A DNA stretch of 64,000 nt from Urophycis tenuis (GCA_036785325.1 JAXIVH010000017.1:1685785-1749784); one strand, 5' to 3'. Shown: positions 10,929 to 21,736, numbered from the stretch's first letter. A program made the numbers and translations. Notes: generated by a model not told the origin, from the sequence alone.

Positions 10929-11288
10929 CCAAGGCCAGGCAGAAAAGCAGGAAGGCCTCCTGGGCGTGCAGCCCCCATGCCTGGTCCTTCAGCAACGGGG
11001 GCAGCAGCCTCACCTCCGTCTCCCCCCCTCCCGCCGCCCCCACGCTGGGCTCGGAGGAGGTGGAAGACATGGAGGAGGAGGAGGAGGAGAAGGAAGAGGA
11101 GGAGGAGAGGACAGAGTGAGCACCGCCTCCAGAGGACAAGGAGGAGGAGGATGAGGAGGACGACGACGAAGAGGTGTCAACGGAGGAGGTGGGGGCTGTG
11201 AGGGAATAAAGGGAAGAGGAGGTGATGGAAACAGGGGGGAGAAAGGAGCAAAGAGGACAGTTGAAGGAGGAGGGGGACACATGCAGAA
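10929..11288 (-). CDS. sema4d: sema4d alternative exon A: Ser-rich linker and first half of a second Ig domain
   Basis: A 360-base exon with acceptor TTTCTCCCGCAG|TT and donor TTGG|GTGAGT. It is entered in phase 1, the same phase as coding exon 14, so it can replace it after exon 13. It encodes residues 551-670 of the alternative form: about 85 residues dominated by serine, then EVRLLPPLLKDQAWGLHAQE and AFLLFCLALG, which supplies the first Ig cysteine. The end of this peptide resembles, as I recall it, the alternative C-terminus of human SEMA4D isoform 2. The poly-Ser section comes from a GGA-rich repeat and is probably fish-specific. Confidence 0.82.
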
Positions 11289-12702
11289 CTGCGGGAGAAA
11301 TGACAGAAGGAGACGAAACTCAAGCGAAAAATGAGATGCAGTGATTTCAAAATCAACGTAAACGATGAAGACACATATTCATCCTTGGGGGAGGGGGGAA
11401 ATAAAAATGAAAAAAAAGCATCGAGTATCAGTGGAAGTATCATTTAAATAATAGTTATCTGGAAATACTCATTAAAGCTCAATTAAATTAAAAAAAAAAG
11501 AACACAAAAATAGGATTGTATCCCAGGCTCATATCTCAGGAAGTAAAATAAAAAAAAGCAGAGGTGTTACTTTATCAAGCAGGTGGTCTTTACATTAGAC
11601 ATGGTCATGTGTGGTTATCTTCACACCGTACTCGGGAATGTGACTTAGTAGTTAGAATGGCACAGCACAGCGGACTCGGGGCGAGACAGTGGAATGGCGT
11701 TCCTCGAGCACTGCAGACTTCTTGGCGAGTTCCAATGTTCACCTTCTCAGAGTGGTTCCAGTACGCTTCTCGTTTTGCGTTTGTTGTCGTTACCAAGTGG
11801 TCAAAATGCCCCCCCCCCCCCCCCCCCCCCTAGTTTCTCACACACACACGCACTCACATGCACATACACATACACACACACATGCACACGCGCACACACA
11901 CAGGTGGTTCTGAGGTGACTGACTAAATCCTTCCCACGCACGTGTTTTCTACTCAGTCGTGTTTTTTTTTTACAGGAGTTCAGGTGAGTGGCAAAGCGAA
12001 GCCCCGCCCCCAAAACCTTGCCGCGAAAAAACTCCTCCCCCATCGCGCCCAAAATCCCGGCGGCGCATTTTTCAGATTTTTTTTCCTTCCTCCACCGATC
12101 GGTGCGGGACACAGCAGACAACGCGCCGAGAAGGTGACGACATTCAAGATGGGTGGGTGCCCCCCCGCCCCCTCCTCGTACCAGAGCCGCCTCTGTCCCT
12201 GAGGAGCCTCAGATCACGCTTAAGGGGGCTCGGAAAACAACGGCGTTTCCGGACCCCCGGTGTCTGCCATCTTCAAAGAGTTTACAAAAAAGAGAGAGAA
12301 AAAAACAAAGTGTCAAGACGCGGGCCCCCCACCCCCAACCCACACTGTACAAAAGGACACATGGGTCCAATTTGGTAAACATTAATTTAACTTACCAATT
12401 TGGTAAACAAATGTTTCCAATTTGGAATTCAACACAAAAGCTTTTAAGAGCTGGAGCCGTCATTCTCGGGAGAGCGTGGGTTCGACCGGAGAGAGAGAGA
12501 GGTGAGAGGACCCAAAATACTTCAAATGTTGCCGACGTGGGCATCGGCCATACTTTCACATTTTTTGCAAAAAACGGAAGAATTACACTTTGAAAAAGGA
12601 AGCAGCTCAGAGAGCCAGACGCTCTAGAAATACTTTCTGTGCTCGGCGGCGGGCCGGGGGGAAGAGAACTAAAACACAGCGTGACCGCGGTTTCACTAGC
12701 CG

Positions 12703-13880
12703 CTAGCAGCTCGGCTCGTCCGCGTCGGCGAACTCGATGTGCTGCGAGTCCGAGTCCACGTCAAACGGCTTCTCGCTGGAGGGGCTGTCGCCGCCGCCGC
12801 CGCCGAACCCGTGCGACGGGATCTTCCCGTTGCCGCAGTCGGGCTCCGTCTCGTAGCCCGTGTCGCGCAGCGCGCGGAGCTGACTCTGGGTGGTGGCGGC
12901 GGAGGTGGCGGTGGTGGGGGTGGGCGTGGGGCTCTGGCCGCCGTTCTGCTTGACGTCGGGCCGCGGCGCCAGCTTGAGCTTCTCGCCGACGGCGGGCTCC
13001 ATGAGGCCCGCCTCGCAGGCGCTGTACTCGGGCCGCAGGGACGACTTGTGGCCGCCGACCAGCGCCGCCCGCAGCCGCAGGCAGGGCGCCGGCAGGTAGC
13101 GCATGTAGCAGTTGTAGGCCACCGCCGACAGGAAGAGCACGAAGAAGAGGAGGAAGAGGCAGAGGAGCGCCGCCGCGTTGCCCCGCTGCAGGTACTGCGC
13201 CGAGGGGTCCCGCGTCTCGGTGGCCCCGGGGGCCTTGGAGCTCGGGTGGAGGTGGTGGTGCCGGGGCTGGAGCGCCAGCGTGCTGCCGCCGCCACCACCG
13301 TCACCACCGTCACCGCCGTCACCGCCGTCACCGCTGTCGCCACCAGGGGGCGGGGTTAGTGGGGAGTCGGTGTGGTGGTGCTGCGGGGGAGGGGGCGGCG
13401 GCGGCGGGGTGGTGGTGCGGTGGTGGTGGTGGTGGTCCAGGCCGGGTGTTAGTGGCGCGGGTCCCGGCGTGTTAGCGTTACCTTCGGGGAGGCGGTCGCT
13501 GGGCGGCGCGCGGCGGCCCAGCTCCGGGGCGCGGCCCAGCGGCGGGGCGCGGACGGGCGCCTGCTCCTTGCGGGGCCCGCGGGGCGGCGGGGCGGCCAGC
13601 GCCAGCGTGTAGGCGGCGAGCGGGCGGCTGAAGTTCTTGCCGGCGGCCGGCGCCCACTCCAGGGACCAGCACTCGTAGCGGCCCTGGTCCTCGGGCGCCA
13701 CGCTGTAGATGAGCAGGCCCGCCTCGCCGATGAAGTGGAAGCGCGACGCCTCGGTCAGCGCCGAGCCGTTGGCCCGCCACGACACGTGCGCCAGGTTGGA
13801 GGGCGGCGCGCACGGCAGCTCGGCGGAGCTGCCGGGCCGCACCGTCACGCGGCGGTAGTCCCGCGGCGAGAGGGCCGGCA
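12703..13880 (-). CDS. sema4d: sema4d coding exon 14: Ig domain, stalk, transmembrane helix, cytoplasmic tail
   Basis: Encodes residues 551-942 in one exon. The Ig domain has Cys574 (ELPC), a Trp in HVSWRANG and Cys621 (YECW). The stalk that follows is low complexity, with His-rich, Pro-rich and Gly-Asp runs. The membrane helix is LLCLFLLFFVLFLSAVAYNC (about 786-806), followed by YMRYLPAPCLRLRAALVGG, as in Sema4D. The tail carries DTGYETE, then KPFDVDSDS, and ends FADADEPSC before a TAG stop. At 942 residues the protein is longer than the human form, mostly because of the stalk. The GC-rich composition produces long but meaningless antisense frames. Acceptor: a C-rich tract C12-T-C8 then AG. 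Confidence 0.96.
13293..13345 (-). repeat. Coding 9-bp minisatellite in the Sema4D stalk (Gly-Asp-Gly runs)
   Basis: Tandem 9-bp units (plus strand CACCGCCGT) translate to repeated Asp-Gly-Gly in the extracellular stalk, near residues 731-749. The nearby 13,395-13,440 stretch adds GGT/GTG runs that encode His-Pro-rich sequence. Length polymorphism is likely and would stay in frame. Confidence 0.8.
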
Positions 13881-14121
13881 CTGGGGGGGGAGGGGGGGGG
13901 GGGACACGGTGAGCGCCAATGTTATGGTTAATGGACGCCAACGTGAACGGTGAAGTAATATTTATTGTCTTTTCTTTTTTTTTTAATTTATTTATTATTT
14001 ATGTATTATATATTTATTGTATATATTTACTTTAATGTGATATCTACCTATGAAAAGCACTGATGACGTTGTGTTTGACAGGCGCCATTTTGAAAGCATT
14101 GCCTTTAGGCGAAGGAAACCG

Positions 14122-14552
14122 GGGCCGTGTTCCGATATCCGTACTTCCCGTACTTACTATACTTGGTACGTAGGGTGTTCCGATTACGATCGCGGCGAAA
14201 AAGAAGTGTACTGAAAGGACCCGGATGGTGCCCTCAAAACGGTTAGTATGCTGAGTGTACACTTTCCGTACTCAACGGCAGCCGTCTTAGCTACATAGCG
14301 GAAGAGGCGGAGCCAGGCTGAGCAGCGCTCAGTTTGAAAATGGCTGGACGTCAGTTGGTGGATTTGGCGGATCGACGCGGCTGCGTCGGTAGTAATTTTC
14401 CGGTAAGTGCTGATAGTAATTTTTCGGTAAGTGCACCACAGAGTATTGGATTTGGAACACACTAACATCTGAAAATCTGCGCACTTAGTGAGTACGGATA
14501 GTATACTACGTTTAAGTGTACTCATGGAAGTATGGATATCGGAACACGGCCC
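14122..14552. mobile_element. MITE with long terminal inverted repeats, intron 13
   Basis: The left end GGGCCGTGTTCCGATATCC and the right end are reverse complements over about 28 bases with one mismatch. At 431 bp with no coding capacity it is a non-autonomous DNA transposon. No clear target duplication was found. It lies between the branch-point exon 13 and the membrane exon 14. Confidence 0.8.
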
Positions 14553-14695
14553 TGCTCTGCAAAGAGTCAGCCATTTTGTTCCATTATCATTTGATACATG
14601 ACGCCGTCATCCAGCCGAGACCCCTATTTTTGAAGGCCGAAGTCATGTCAGGAATTCGTGTCGTTGCATCGTTCGCATTCAGTCACGCATCTTAC

Positions 14696-14742
14696 CTGCG
14701 GGACAGGCATCCGCGTCACCTTTTATACTCTGGATCAAACCC
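14696..14742 (-). CDS. sema4d: sema4d coding exon 13: short PSI-Ig linker exon
   Basis: A 47-base exon, too short for ORF finding, was located by looking for the conserved post-PSI peptide. It encodes GLIQSIKGDADACPA, matching the R-GLIQ...GDA--CP stretch of vertebrate Sema4D. Acceptor ATTCCAG|GGG, donor GCAG|GTAAGA. The phase-2 entry and phase-1 exit fit both neighbours exactly. This is the branch point: it can join to the membrane exon at 13,880 or to the secreted exon at 11,288, both phase 1. Confidence 0.93.
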
Positions 14743-15020
14743 CTGGAATGACAACACAGCGGCGTGTTAAAAGGCACCACGAGGACCACCGAGGGAACAA
14801 AGGGCGACTGAGATGATAAACCATAATGAGCCGAGAAATTAACGACAAACAGAAACCGAAGAAAAATGCCTCATACTTGAGATAAAGCGTATACAATTCT
14901 GAAATGCATCATGTTTCAGCGTGGCTGGACGGTAAAAAACATTGAACAAAGTCTGGCCATGTTGACCACCAGTCAGAACACAGAGTGGTGTGGATGACGG
15001 GGGGGATATGGGTGGGCTAC

Positions 15021-15193
15021 CTCTGCGTCGCCTTGGGGCGGTCGAGGATGTTGACGCAGGCCGAGGAGCGGGGGTCCCAGGCACAGTAGGGGTCCCGGGC
15101 CAGCACACACTGGTCACAGGACGGGTACTTCCCACAGAAGGCGGTGGGGGACTGGACCACGCCGGAGTCAGAGCCGGCATACAGGGAGTGGGT
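15021..15193 (-). CDS. sema4d: sema4d coding exon 12: last strand of sema domain and PSI domain
   Basis: Encodes residues 478-534. LYAGSDSGVVQSP closes the propeller. FCGKYPSCDQCVLARDPYCA and the later SSAC give the cysteine-rich PSI module, Cys at about 497, 503, 506, 514 and 523. Acceptor TTCATCAG|ACC, donor CAGAG|GTAGCC; phase 0 in, phase 2 out. Confidence 0.96.
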
Positions 15194-15334
15194 CTGATGA
15201 AGGCACACAACCATATTATTATTATTATTAATTATTATTATATCAACAATAGTCCTATTGAGCCTTGGTTAAAAGAGACTCGCAGTGCATTCAGATACAT
15301 TTCATACAGGAAGGAGCAAGTACGGGTCGGGCCT

Positions 15335-15440
15335 CTGGGCTCTGGTAGCGCCAGTTAAAGACTGCAGACTGGGAATTGAACCCTCAACCTTTCCGCTGGG
15401 CGTGGGAACACCCGAGCAAAACCACCGCATTAACCTTCTG
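15335..15440 (-). mobile_element. Degenerate tRNA-derived SINE fragment
   Basis: On the minus strand the stretch AGGTTGAGGGTTCAATTCCC is a tRNA B-box in the style of teleost SINEs; the A-box is eroded. Confidence 0.45.
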
Positions 15441-16216
15441 CCAACATCAACGAAACAAAACGGAATCCACACCTCAACATAAAGTAGGCCGGAGATAATC
15501 AGCTTCATCCCGGTTCGGGTTTGTGCTTGGTGTGGCTTGCAAATAAAAACCACTAAAATACATACTTTTACTGGCTGGGTGTTTTGAGGTTTTGCAAGTA
15601 CTTCACATGTGCCCGCTTGTGCCACTTTAAATGTGGACTCGTCATCTTGTGAACTGCTAACGTCCCAAAAATAACGCCCCATATAACGGTCAGCGAGGCA
15701 ATCTCAAAGAACTCCACAAGACGTTCACGTCGATAAATGTCACTTAATCCATCACAGGACGAGGCATCACAGCGGTGAGTTGCGTGGTATGGCCTCGTTG
15801 GTGAAATCCCTTGCATTCGCAGCATTATGAATGTTAGCAAACTGGGTGGTAGCATTCCGGCCATGCGTTAACGTTCCAAGCATTCGGTGACGTGTTTTCC
15901 GTCAGCCGGCGGTGGTTGTTTGGCTCAAGGGAGCTACCGCAACAGACTCCGTCTTCCACTCTGTCTGTGTGTGTGTGTGTGTGTGTGTGCGTGTGTGTGT
16001 GAGAACGAAACTTGAGATCTTCGAGATTGCCGACGAAGGACACAGACGCAATGCATCAGCGCACGCACACACACACACACGCATACACACACACAATTTC
16101 CAACCATGAATCACAATGGGTGGGGAAAAAACCCCTTCTGAGCCCTGCGTGATTCATAGCATCTATTATAGATAGACGTTTATATACATATATGATACAC
16201 ATCTACTTCCTCTGAC

Positions 16217-16329
16217 CTCGGAGGACAAGAGCAGGTTCTTGATGGCCCCGGCCGTCTTTATCAGCTGGATCTCCTCCACCATGTGGACCTCGCCCTGGTC
16301 CAGCACCGACTTGTGCAGAACCCCGGTAT
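16217..16329 (-). CDS. sema4d: sema4d coding exon 11: end of sema domain
   Basis: Encodes residues 440-477: the GVLHK motif, VHMVEEIQLI and LLLSSE, completing the propeller. Acceptor CTCCCTAG|ATA, donor GAG|GTCAGA; phase 1 in, phase 0 out. Confidence 0.95.
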
Positions 16330-16423
16330 CTAGGGAGATGAAGATCAAAGATCGGATTTAGCCTTGCGCACTACCGCCGCCATTTTGACTTTAAACAGCC
16401 CCGCGAGGGAAGCGCCCGCTCAC

Positions 16424-16646
16424 CGGTGCCCGTGAAGACGACGTCGTACGTGCGGCCGTCCAGCGCCTGCACGCGGTCCACGGCGATCTGCGTGTAGTTG
16501 ACGTCCTTGGTGATGAAGTGGGGCCGCCCGCCCACGGGCAGCACGGGGTCCTCCAGCAAGGGGTGGTCTTTGACGAACTGCAGGGTCTTGTCGGGCAGGT
16601 GCAGCGAGCTGTTGATGTTCTGCTGCCGCATGGCGTTGTCGATGCA
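16424..16646 (-). CDS. sema4d: sema4d coding exon 10: sema domain
   Basis: Encodes residues 366-439, including LPDKTLQFVKDHPL and KDVNYTQIAVDRVQALDGRT, then YDVVFTGT. These match the late sema blades of Sema4D closely. Sites NSS and NYT are potential N-glycans. Acceptor CCCCACAG|TGC, donor ACCG|GTGAGC. Confidence 0.97.
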
Positions 16647-16871
16647 CTGTGGGGGTGGGTGGGTGGGAGTATTTTTAGGTCGCGGTAGCTAACAACAAGT
16701 TAGCGGCTACAATGTCATACAACCTTTTTTTCATGTGTAATCTATTTGGGGTTCAGGAACGGGTGCGTTGACATGACATTTGTATCATATTTTATGTCAC
16801 TAATAAATAGGTTGGATGTGTAACTTCCAATCGGAAAAAGTTACGAGCAGCCATCATTCGTCGTGACATAG

Positions 16872-17150
16872 TAGGGCTTGTACATCAGAATGCATGATGG
16901 GAGTTTGCCATGCACTGCCATTTTGAGAGTTGTGAAATCCCAAATTAATTAGTAAATATACGGGAACCCAAGTTACGCTGTGGCAGGTTCAAACACAACT
17001 ATGTCTATGATGACAAACGATTTCACGATTAATGACTAAACAATGACCAAAAGAACATTACTACCAACACATTATCCTACATTACAATGGGCCAATGCTT
17101 CCAAAATGGAGGCGGCCATTGCAAAGTGACATCACAACGCACAAGCCCTA
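16872..17150. mobile_element. MITE with TAGGGCTTGT terminal repeats, intron 9
   Basis: The left end TAGGGCTTGTACATCAGAAT and the right end ...GCACAAGCCCTA form short terminal inverted repeats. The flanking TA suggests a Tc1/mariner-type target. Partial relatives occur at 24,573 and 21,150-21,305. Confidence 0.65.
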
Positions 17151-17211
17151 CAGCCAGCCGGGCCATATAACAAAGAGGTACAAAAAGGGAACAAAAAGGC
17201 GTCTCTCTTAC

Positions 17212-17368
17212 AGCGCCGGGCCGTGGCGACGGGGTGATGCCGTTGTAGCGGACCCACTTGGTGTGGGACTGCTCCACGGTGGCCTTCTGCATGTACTTCC
17301 CCCTGGAGAACACCTCGTCCACCAGCGCCATGTTGTACACACACACGGCCGACAGGCCCACGTTGCCC
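17212..17368 (-). CDS. sema4d: sema4d coding exon 9: sema domain
   Basis: Encodes residues 313-365: GNVGLSAVCVYNMALVDEVF, GKYMQ, TKWVRYNG and PRPGA. The SAVC-Y---D---VF and P-PRPG-C motifs are diagnostic of semaphorins. Acceptor CGCCACCAG|GGG, donor GCT|GTAAGA; enters in phase 2, leaves in phase 0. Confidence 0.97.
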
Positions 17369-17977
17369 CTGGTGGCGGGAGGAGCGAAGGGGTTTAGAAG
17401 GAGAGGAAGGTTGCATCGTTTCAATGCATTTATCGCTTCATGTATTGAGTGTGTTCTTTAATTAACTGGTTTGTATGTAACATTTATACATACATCTATA
17501 CAATACATGAATGTATTCATTGCATTCAAATTAAACAACTTTATATGTACTTTATATTCATTTGCATAGTTTGTATGTCTCTTATAAAAGCTTATGTACT
17601 CTATTTTTTCCTTGTAGAAATGGAAATGACAAATCCTGCTTATGCTCCTTCCCTATTGTTTACTTCCCTTCATCGGTCTTACTTTCTGTAATCTACCATC
17701 TGTTATAGCACATCATTCAAAAATGGGAATAATTAAGAGTTTTTGGGTGATTCGGCGTCATGTTATGTCCCCAAGGCCGTGCATTACGAGTACAGTGGAT
17801 TGAGTTATGGCAGGACCAGACATATCTGGTGTATTCCCCCCGCACCACTTCAGCATGCAGATTCAATTCCACGGTTCCATTTAAGAGCCGTCAGTATCCT
17901 CAATGTCATCTAATAACCTCTCGGCCGGGTATTCATTTCCTTTCCCCTCCCTGCCCGCTCTCATCCACTAGAGGAGA

Positions 17978-18136
<159 letters not shown>

Positions 18137-18594
18137 GTGTGTACGTGTGTGTGTGTACGCCTTCATCCCGGAAGAGAAATCAACACGGCTCATAGTGACG
18201 GCAGAGAACAAAAAAAAAAACAACCTGAAACCGATATTCATTTACGATAACAATAAATCAACCACCCGCAAAACGATGACACCGTTCTGACACGAAACCA
18301 AGACGTTCAGCACAACAAAAAACGTGTTTGACTGCGCACACGTACAGCGGAATAGCACAAAGGTGTGTGTGTGTGTCACGTGTACATTCGACGCGATAAG
18401 ATGTACTCCATTCATCCTGCGACTTCGGGCTAATGACTAAGGCTGACACGTGCACATGTGATAATGACCACTCACACACACGCAGTCAGATCAGAACACC
18501 ACCAACCACCACTCACACACTCATGCATAATAAAAGAGACAACAGTCACAACAACAACAACAACAGCAGCAGCAGCAGCAGTGACACCGACCAC

Positions 18595-18767
18595 TGGGAG
18601 GTGAACACGGCGTAGATGAGCGTCTGCCGCCAGTCCTCGGCCTCCAGCACGAAGACGTCGTGCACCACGTTGAAGACGAAGTTGAGCTCGGGCATGGAGC
18701 ACACCAGCTTGGCCTTCAGGAAGGACGTCCACTTCTTCTGCAGCGTCCGCTGACCGCCCAGGTCCCC
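18595..18767 (-). CDS. sema4d: sema4d coding exon 8: sema domain
   Basis: Encodes residues 256-312: GDLGGQRTLQKKWTSFLKAK, then LVCS and FNVVHDVFVLE. This is the conserved KWTSFLKARL-CS block. Acceptor AAACGCAG|GGG. The donor (CCCA|GTGGTC) is weak, and five CTG units lie just downstream on the sense strand. Leaves in phase 2. Confidence 0.95.
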
Positions 18768-18904
18768 CTGCGTTTAGAATGATTCACATGTTGTTGTTTT
18801 TGTTGTTGAGCTTTCGGTACTGATTGACCGCTCCGTGGACCGGAGTTCGCCCTTGCGGCGTGGAAGGGGAGAAGTTTGGGCGAAAAAGGCCACCATATCG
18901 CACA

Positions 18905-19175
18905 TTGGAAGGTGTGTGTCAGGTGTGTGTGTGTGTCAGCTGTGTGCTGGTGTGTGTGTGTGTCAGCCGTGTGCTGGTGTGTGTGTGTCAGGTGTGTGTG
19001 TTAGCTGTGTGCCGGTGTGTGTGTGTGTCAGGTGTGTGTCGGTGTGTGTGTAAGGTGTGTGTGTCAGTTGTGTCTGTCAGGTGTGTGTCAGTGTGTGTGT
19101 GTGTCGGGTGCGAGTGTAAAGTGTAATGTACAGGTGTGTTTGTGTGTGTATGTGTGTGTGTGTGTGTGTGTGTGG
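18905..19175 (+). repeat. Variable GT-rich minisatellite, intron 7
   Basis: Irregular blocks of (GTGT)n separated by CAGCTGTGTGC, CAGG and CGG variants, ending in a purer (GT)n. Confidence 0.8.
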
Positions 19176-19539
19176 TCCCGTCTGGCTCGACATTTTGACG
19201 TGTGGCATCAGTTCCGTTTCCAGGGTTACGACCCTAACCCCCCCCCCCCCCCACCCCACCACCACCCGAAGGGGCTGGATTCCCAGCGGGCCCACCCATG
19301 GCAAGAATGTACCGCATTCCTGGTGCCGTGAGATGCATTGGGGGGGGAAAAAAAAAAAAAAGTGTGTGTGCCAGATACAGTTTGAGGGCTCCTCAGTCAG
19401 CCGCTCGTCTATACTTGGGAACCTTTGCTCTTAAGAGTGGGAGTTCCACATGATTCCTAAAATAACTAGTTGGATGAAAGCACATGCACACACACGACAC
19501 AGGCAAAGGCAAAGTAGACAGAAACACACGCACACAGAA

Positions 19540-19975
<436 letters not shown>

Positions 19976-20090
19976 GGTAAATGGTGCCGAGAGGGGGAGG
20001 GGGAGAAGGATATGGGTGGGGTGAGTGAAGGGGTGTTATGGGTGAGGGTGCGATGACGCAGGCAGGGCGACGTGTGCGGCGGCGACCGAC

Positions 20091-20239
20091 CTTGCAGACG
20101 CGCGCCACCCTGGGGATCAGCAGCTTGCCGAAGAACTCGTACTCCACGGACACCTCGGTGAAAAAGTAGTAGATCTTATCGTCCTCGCCATCTGGCCCGC
20201 CGCCCTCCCGGATGACGTCCGCAAACACGAAACTCGGCT
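20091..20239 (-). CDS. sema4d: sema4d coding exon 7: sema domain
   Basis: Encodes residues 206-255: EPSFVFADVI, an acidic GEDDKIYYFFTE stretch, then VSVEYEFFGKLLIPRVARVC. These are the FF-E and RVARVCK hallmarks of semaphorins. The acceptor's pyrimidine tract is a pure run of about 14 C. The donor (AAG|GTCGGT) has GT but a poor consensus. Confidence 0.96.
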
Positions 20240-20341
20240 CTGGGGGGGGGGGGGGAGAAATTATGAGGAGGGGGGGGGGGGGGGGGGTGTTGAGTAGCTG
20301 TGACTCAGCACTGCACTAAGCTAGCAATGGGTCATTGCAGT

Positions 20342-20445
<104 letters not shown>

Positions 20446-20834
20446 GTGTGTGCGCATGTGTGCGTGCCTGTGTGCGTGCCTGTGTGCGTGCCTGTGTGCG
20501 TGCGTGCAGTTTTAGAAGGCAATCTGTTCACAAGTGGGTTAGGGAACAGATAAGGTTAAAGAATAACGATGTGTCTTTCAGCACGTAGGTCTGAAGGAAG
20601 AGAGAAAACACCCAATCGAGATGAACGAAACGGGGCCCAAAATACACAAAGATGATATCATACCGTGATTGCTAATCTATACAAAATATTAAAAAGACGC
20701 AGAATATATAAACATAAAAGTACATTTCGGGGAGCCTTGACGCCAGACGTTGTGTGTTTCGCGGTGAACGTAGGAGGAGTCTCTCCGACGCCGGCTACAC
20801 CCGCGGCGCCGCGGTCATGTGACCCGTGACTCAC

Positions 20835-20951
20835 CGTTGAGCCACGACGTGGAGTACTCGGTACGGAGCAGGGCCTGCTGCGGCGAGTACCGCGAGATGA
20901 TTGGTTCGCTGCCCAGGAAGTTGTACGTGGTGCCGGAGTACAGCTCGCCAT
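20835..20951 (-). CDS. sema4d: sema4d coding exon 6: sema domain
   Basis: Encodes residues 167-205: DGELYSGTTYNFLGSEPII, then SRYSPQQALLRTEYSTSWLN. This is the conserved sema motif for blade 3 (YSGT-NFLG-EPII and LRTE---WLN). Acceptor CTGCCCAG|ATG, donor AACG|GTGAGT; phase 1 in and out. Confidence 0.96.
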
Positions 20952-21149
20952 CTGGGCAGGAAACAGGACGGCATGGGATTAGAGTCAAACGTGGAGATTT
21001 TGTATGAACTATAAATAAGGACGAGGTGTTGGCTTTAGTGGAGAGGTTTTTTGTGTTGGCGATACTCGGCCACTTCAGTTGTCAACTGAAAAATCCTGAA
21101 ATAAACGTGTAATCGAACCTGTGTTTTGTCACGTCTCGCATGAGAAATA

Positions 21150-21452
21150 CAGAGACTATAAAACAAAAACTATGTCACCAAATAATGATAAAATTAAAAG
21201 TACTAAACAATGACCTAAACACTTTTACTACCATTTACACACTTCGCTCCTATACTTCCAGAAGGCGGTCACTGCAATGCGACAATGTCACGATGTACAA
21301 GCCCAATTGGACTCCCAGGCCAAAACCGTTGTGGGTTCGAATCCCAATGTCCACAGGCTGCATCTAGCAAGATGCCCTTTAACGCCTACCGGCTTATCCA
21401 TGTCACAGATCTAAAAATAAGTGAAAGTCGCTTTGCATGAAAAGGCTAAATT
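21150..21452 (+). mobile_element. MITE fragment joined to a tRNA-derived SINE, intron 5
   Basis: 21,150-21,305 resembles the distal half of the 16,872 MITE and ends in its GTACAAGCCC terminus. It is followed directly by a SINE: B-box GGGTTCGAATCCC, an AGCAAGATGCCCTTTAACGC body and an L2-type tail with AAGTCGCTTTG. Confidence 0.6.
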
Positions 21453-21675
21453 ACAGTTTTTTCCTTTCCCAGGACAGCATATTACTCCACATTATTGCTA
21501 TGTCGTAACACGTTTTCGAAAAAGATAAAATCAGCTGAGTCTTTTTGTCCTAAATATTTTAGGGCTTTGGTGAAAGCCCAGACTGCGGGTGGGGAGGGGG
21601 ATTTTCTAGAGATTTTCCTCCCAAAACGATATCATTATCTGGGATTACTATAATAGTGTTCAGGGGACAGGGCTC

Positions 21676-21676
<1 letters not shown>

Positions 21677-21707
<31 letters not shown>
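21677..21707 (+). repeat. G31 homopolymer, intron 5
   Basis: Lies 30 bases downstream (sense direction) of the donor of coding exon 5. Confidence 0.9.
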
Positions 21708-21709
<2 letters not shown>

Positions 21710-21736
21710 GGTGCCGTGACATCACTGCGTACTCAC

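Larger units (their letters stand above)
9995..12702 (-). other. sema4d: Probable 3' UTR of membrane-form sema4d
   Basis: No AATAAA is seen on the minus strand between the stop codon and 11,288. The first good one is at 10,012-10,017, in an AU-rich stretch typical of a vertebrate 3' UTR end, with a Pumilio-type UGUAAAUA at 10,100-10,107. This predicts a 3' UTR of about 2.7 kb. It would contain the first secreted-form exon (10,929-11,288) and a heptamer minisatellite. A non-canonical earlier poly(A) site cannot be excluded. Confidence 0.5.

Noticed and set aside
12739..13359. 206-codon plus-strand frame
   Set aside because: It is antisense to the GC-rich membrane exon of sema4d, where codon bias keeps several antisense frames open; it has no recognisable domain.
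13478..13813. Arg/Ala/Gly-rich minus-strand frames over the same exon
   Set aside because: Shifted-frame shadows of exon 14; the true frame shows the Ig domain and the membrane helix.
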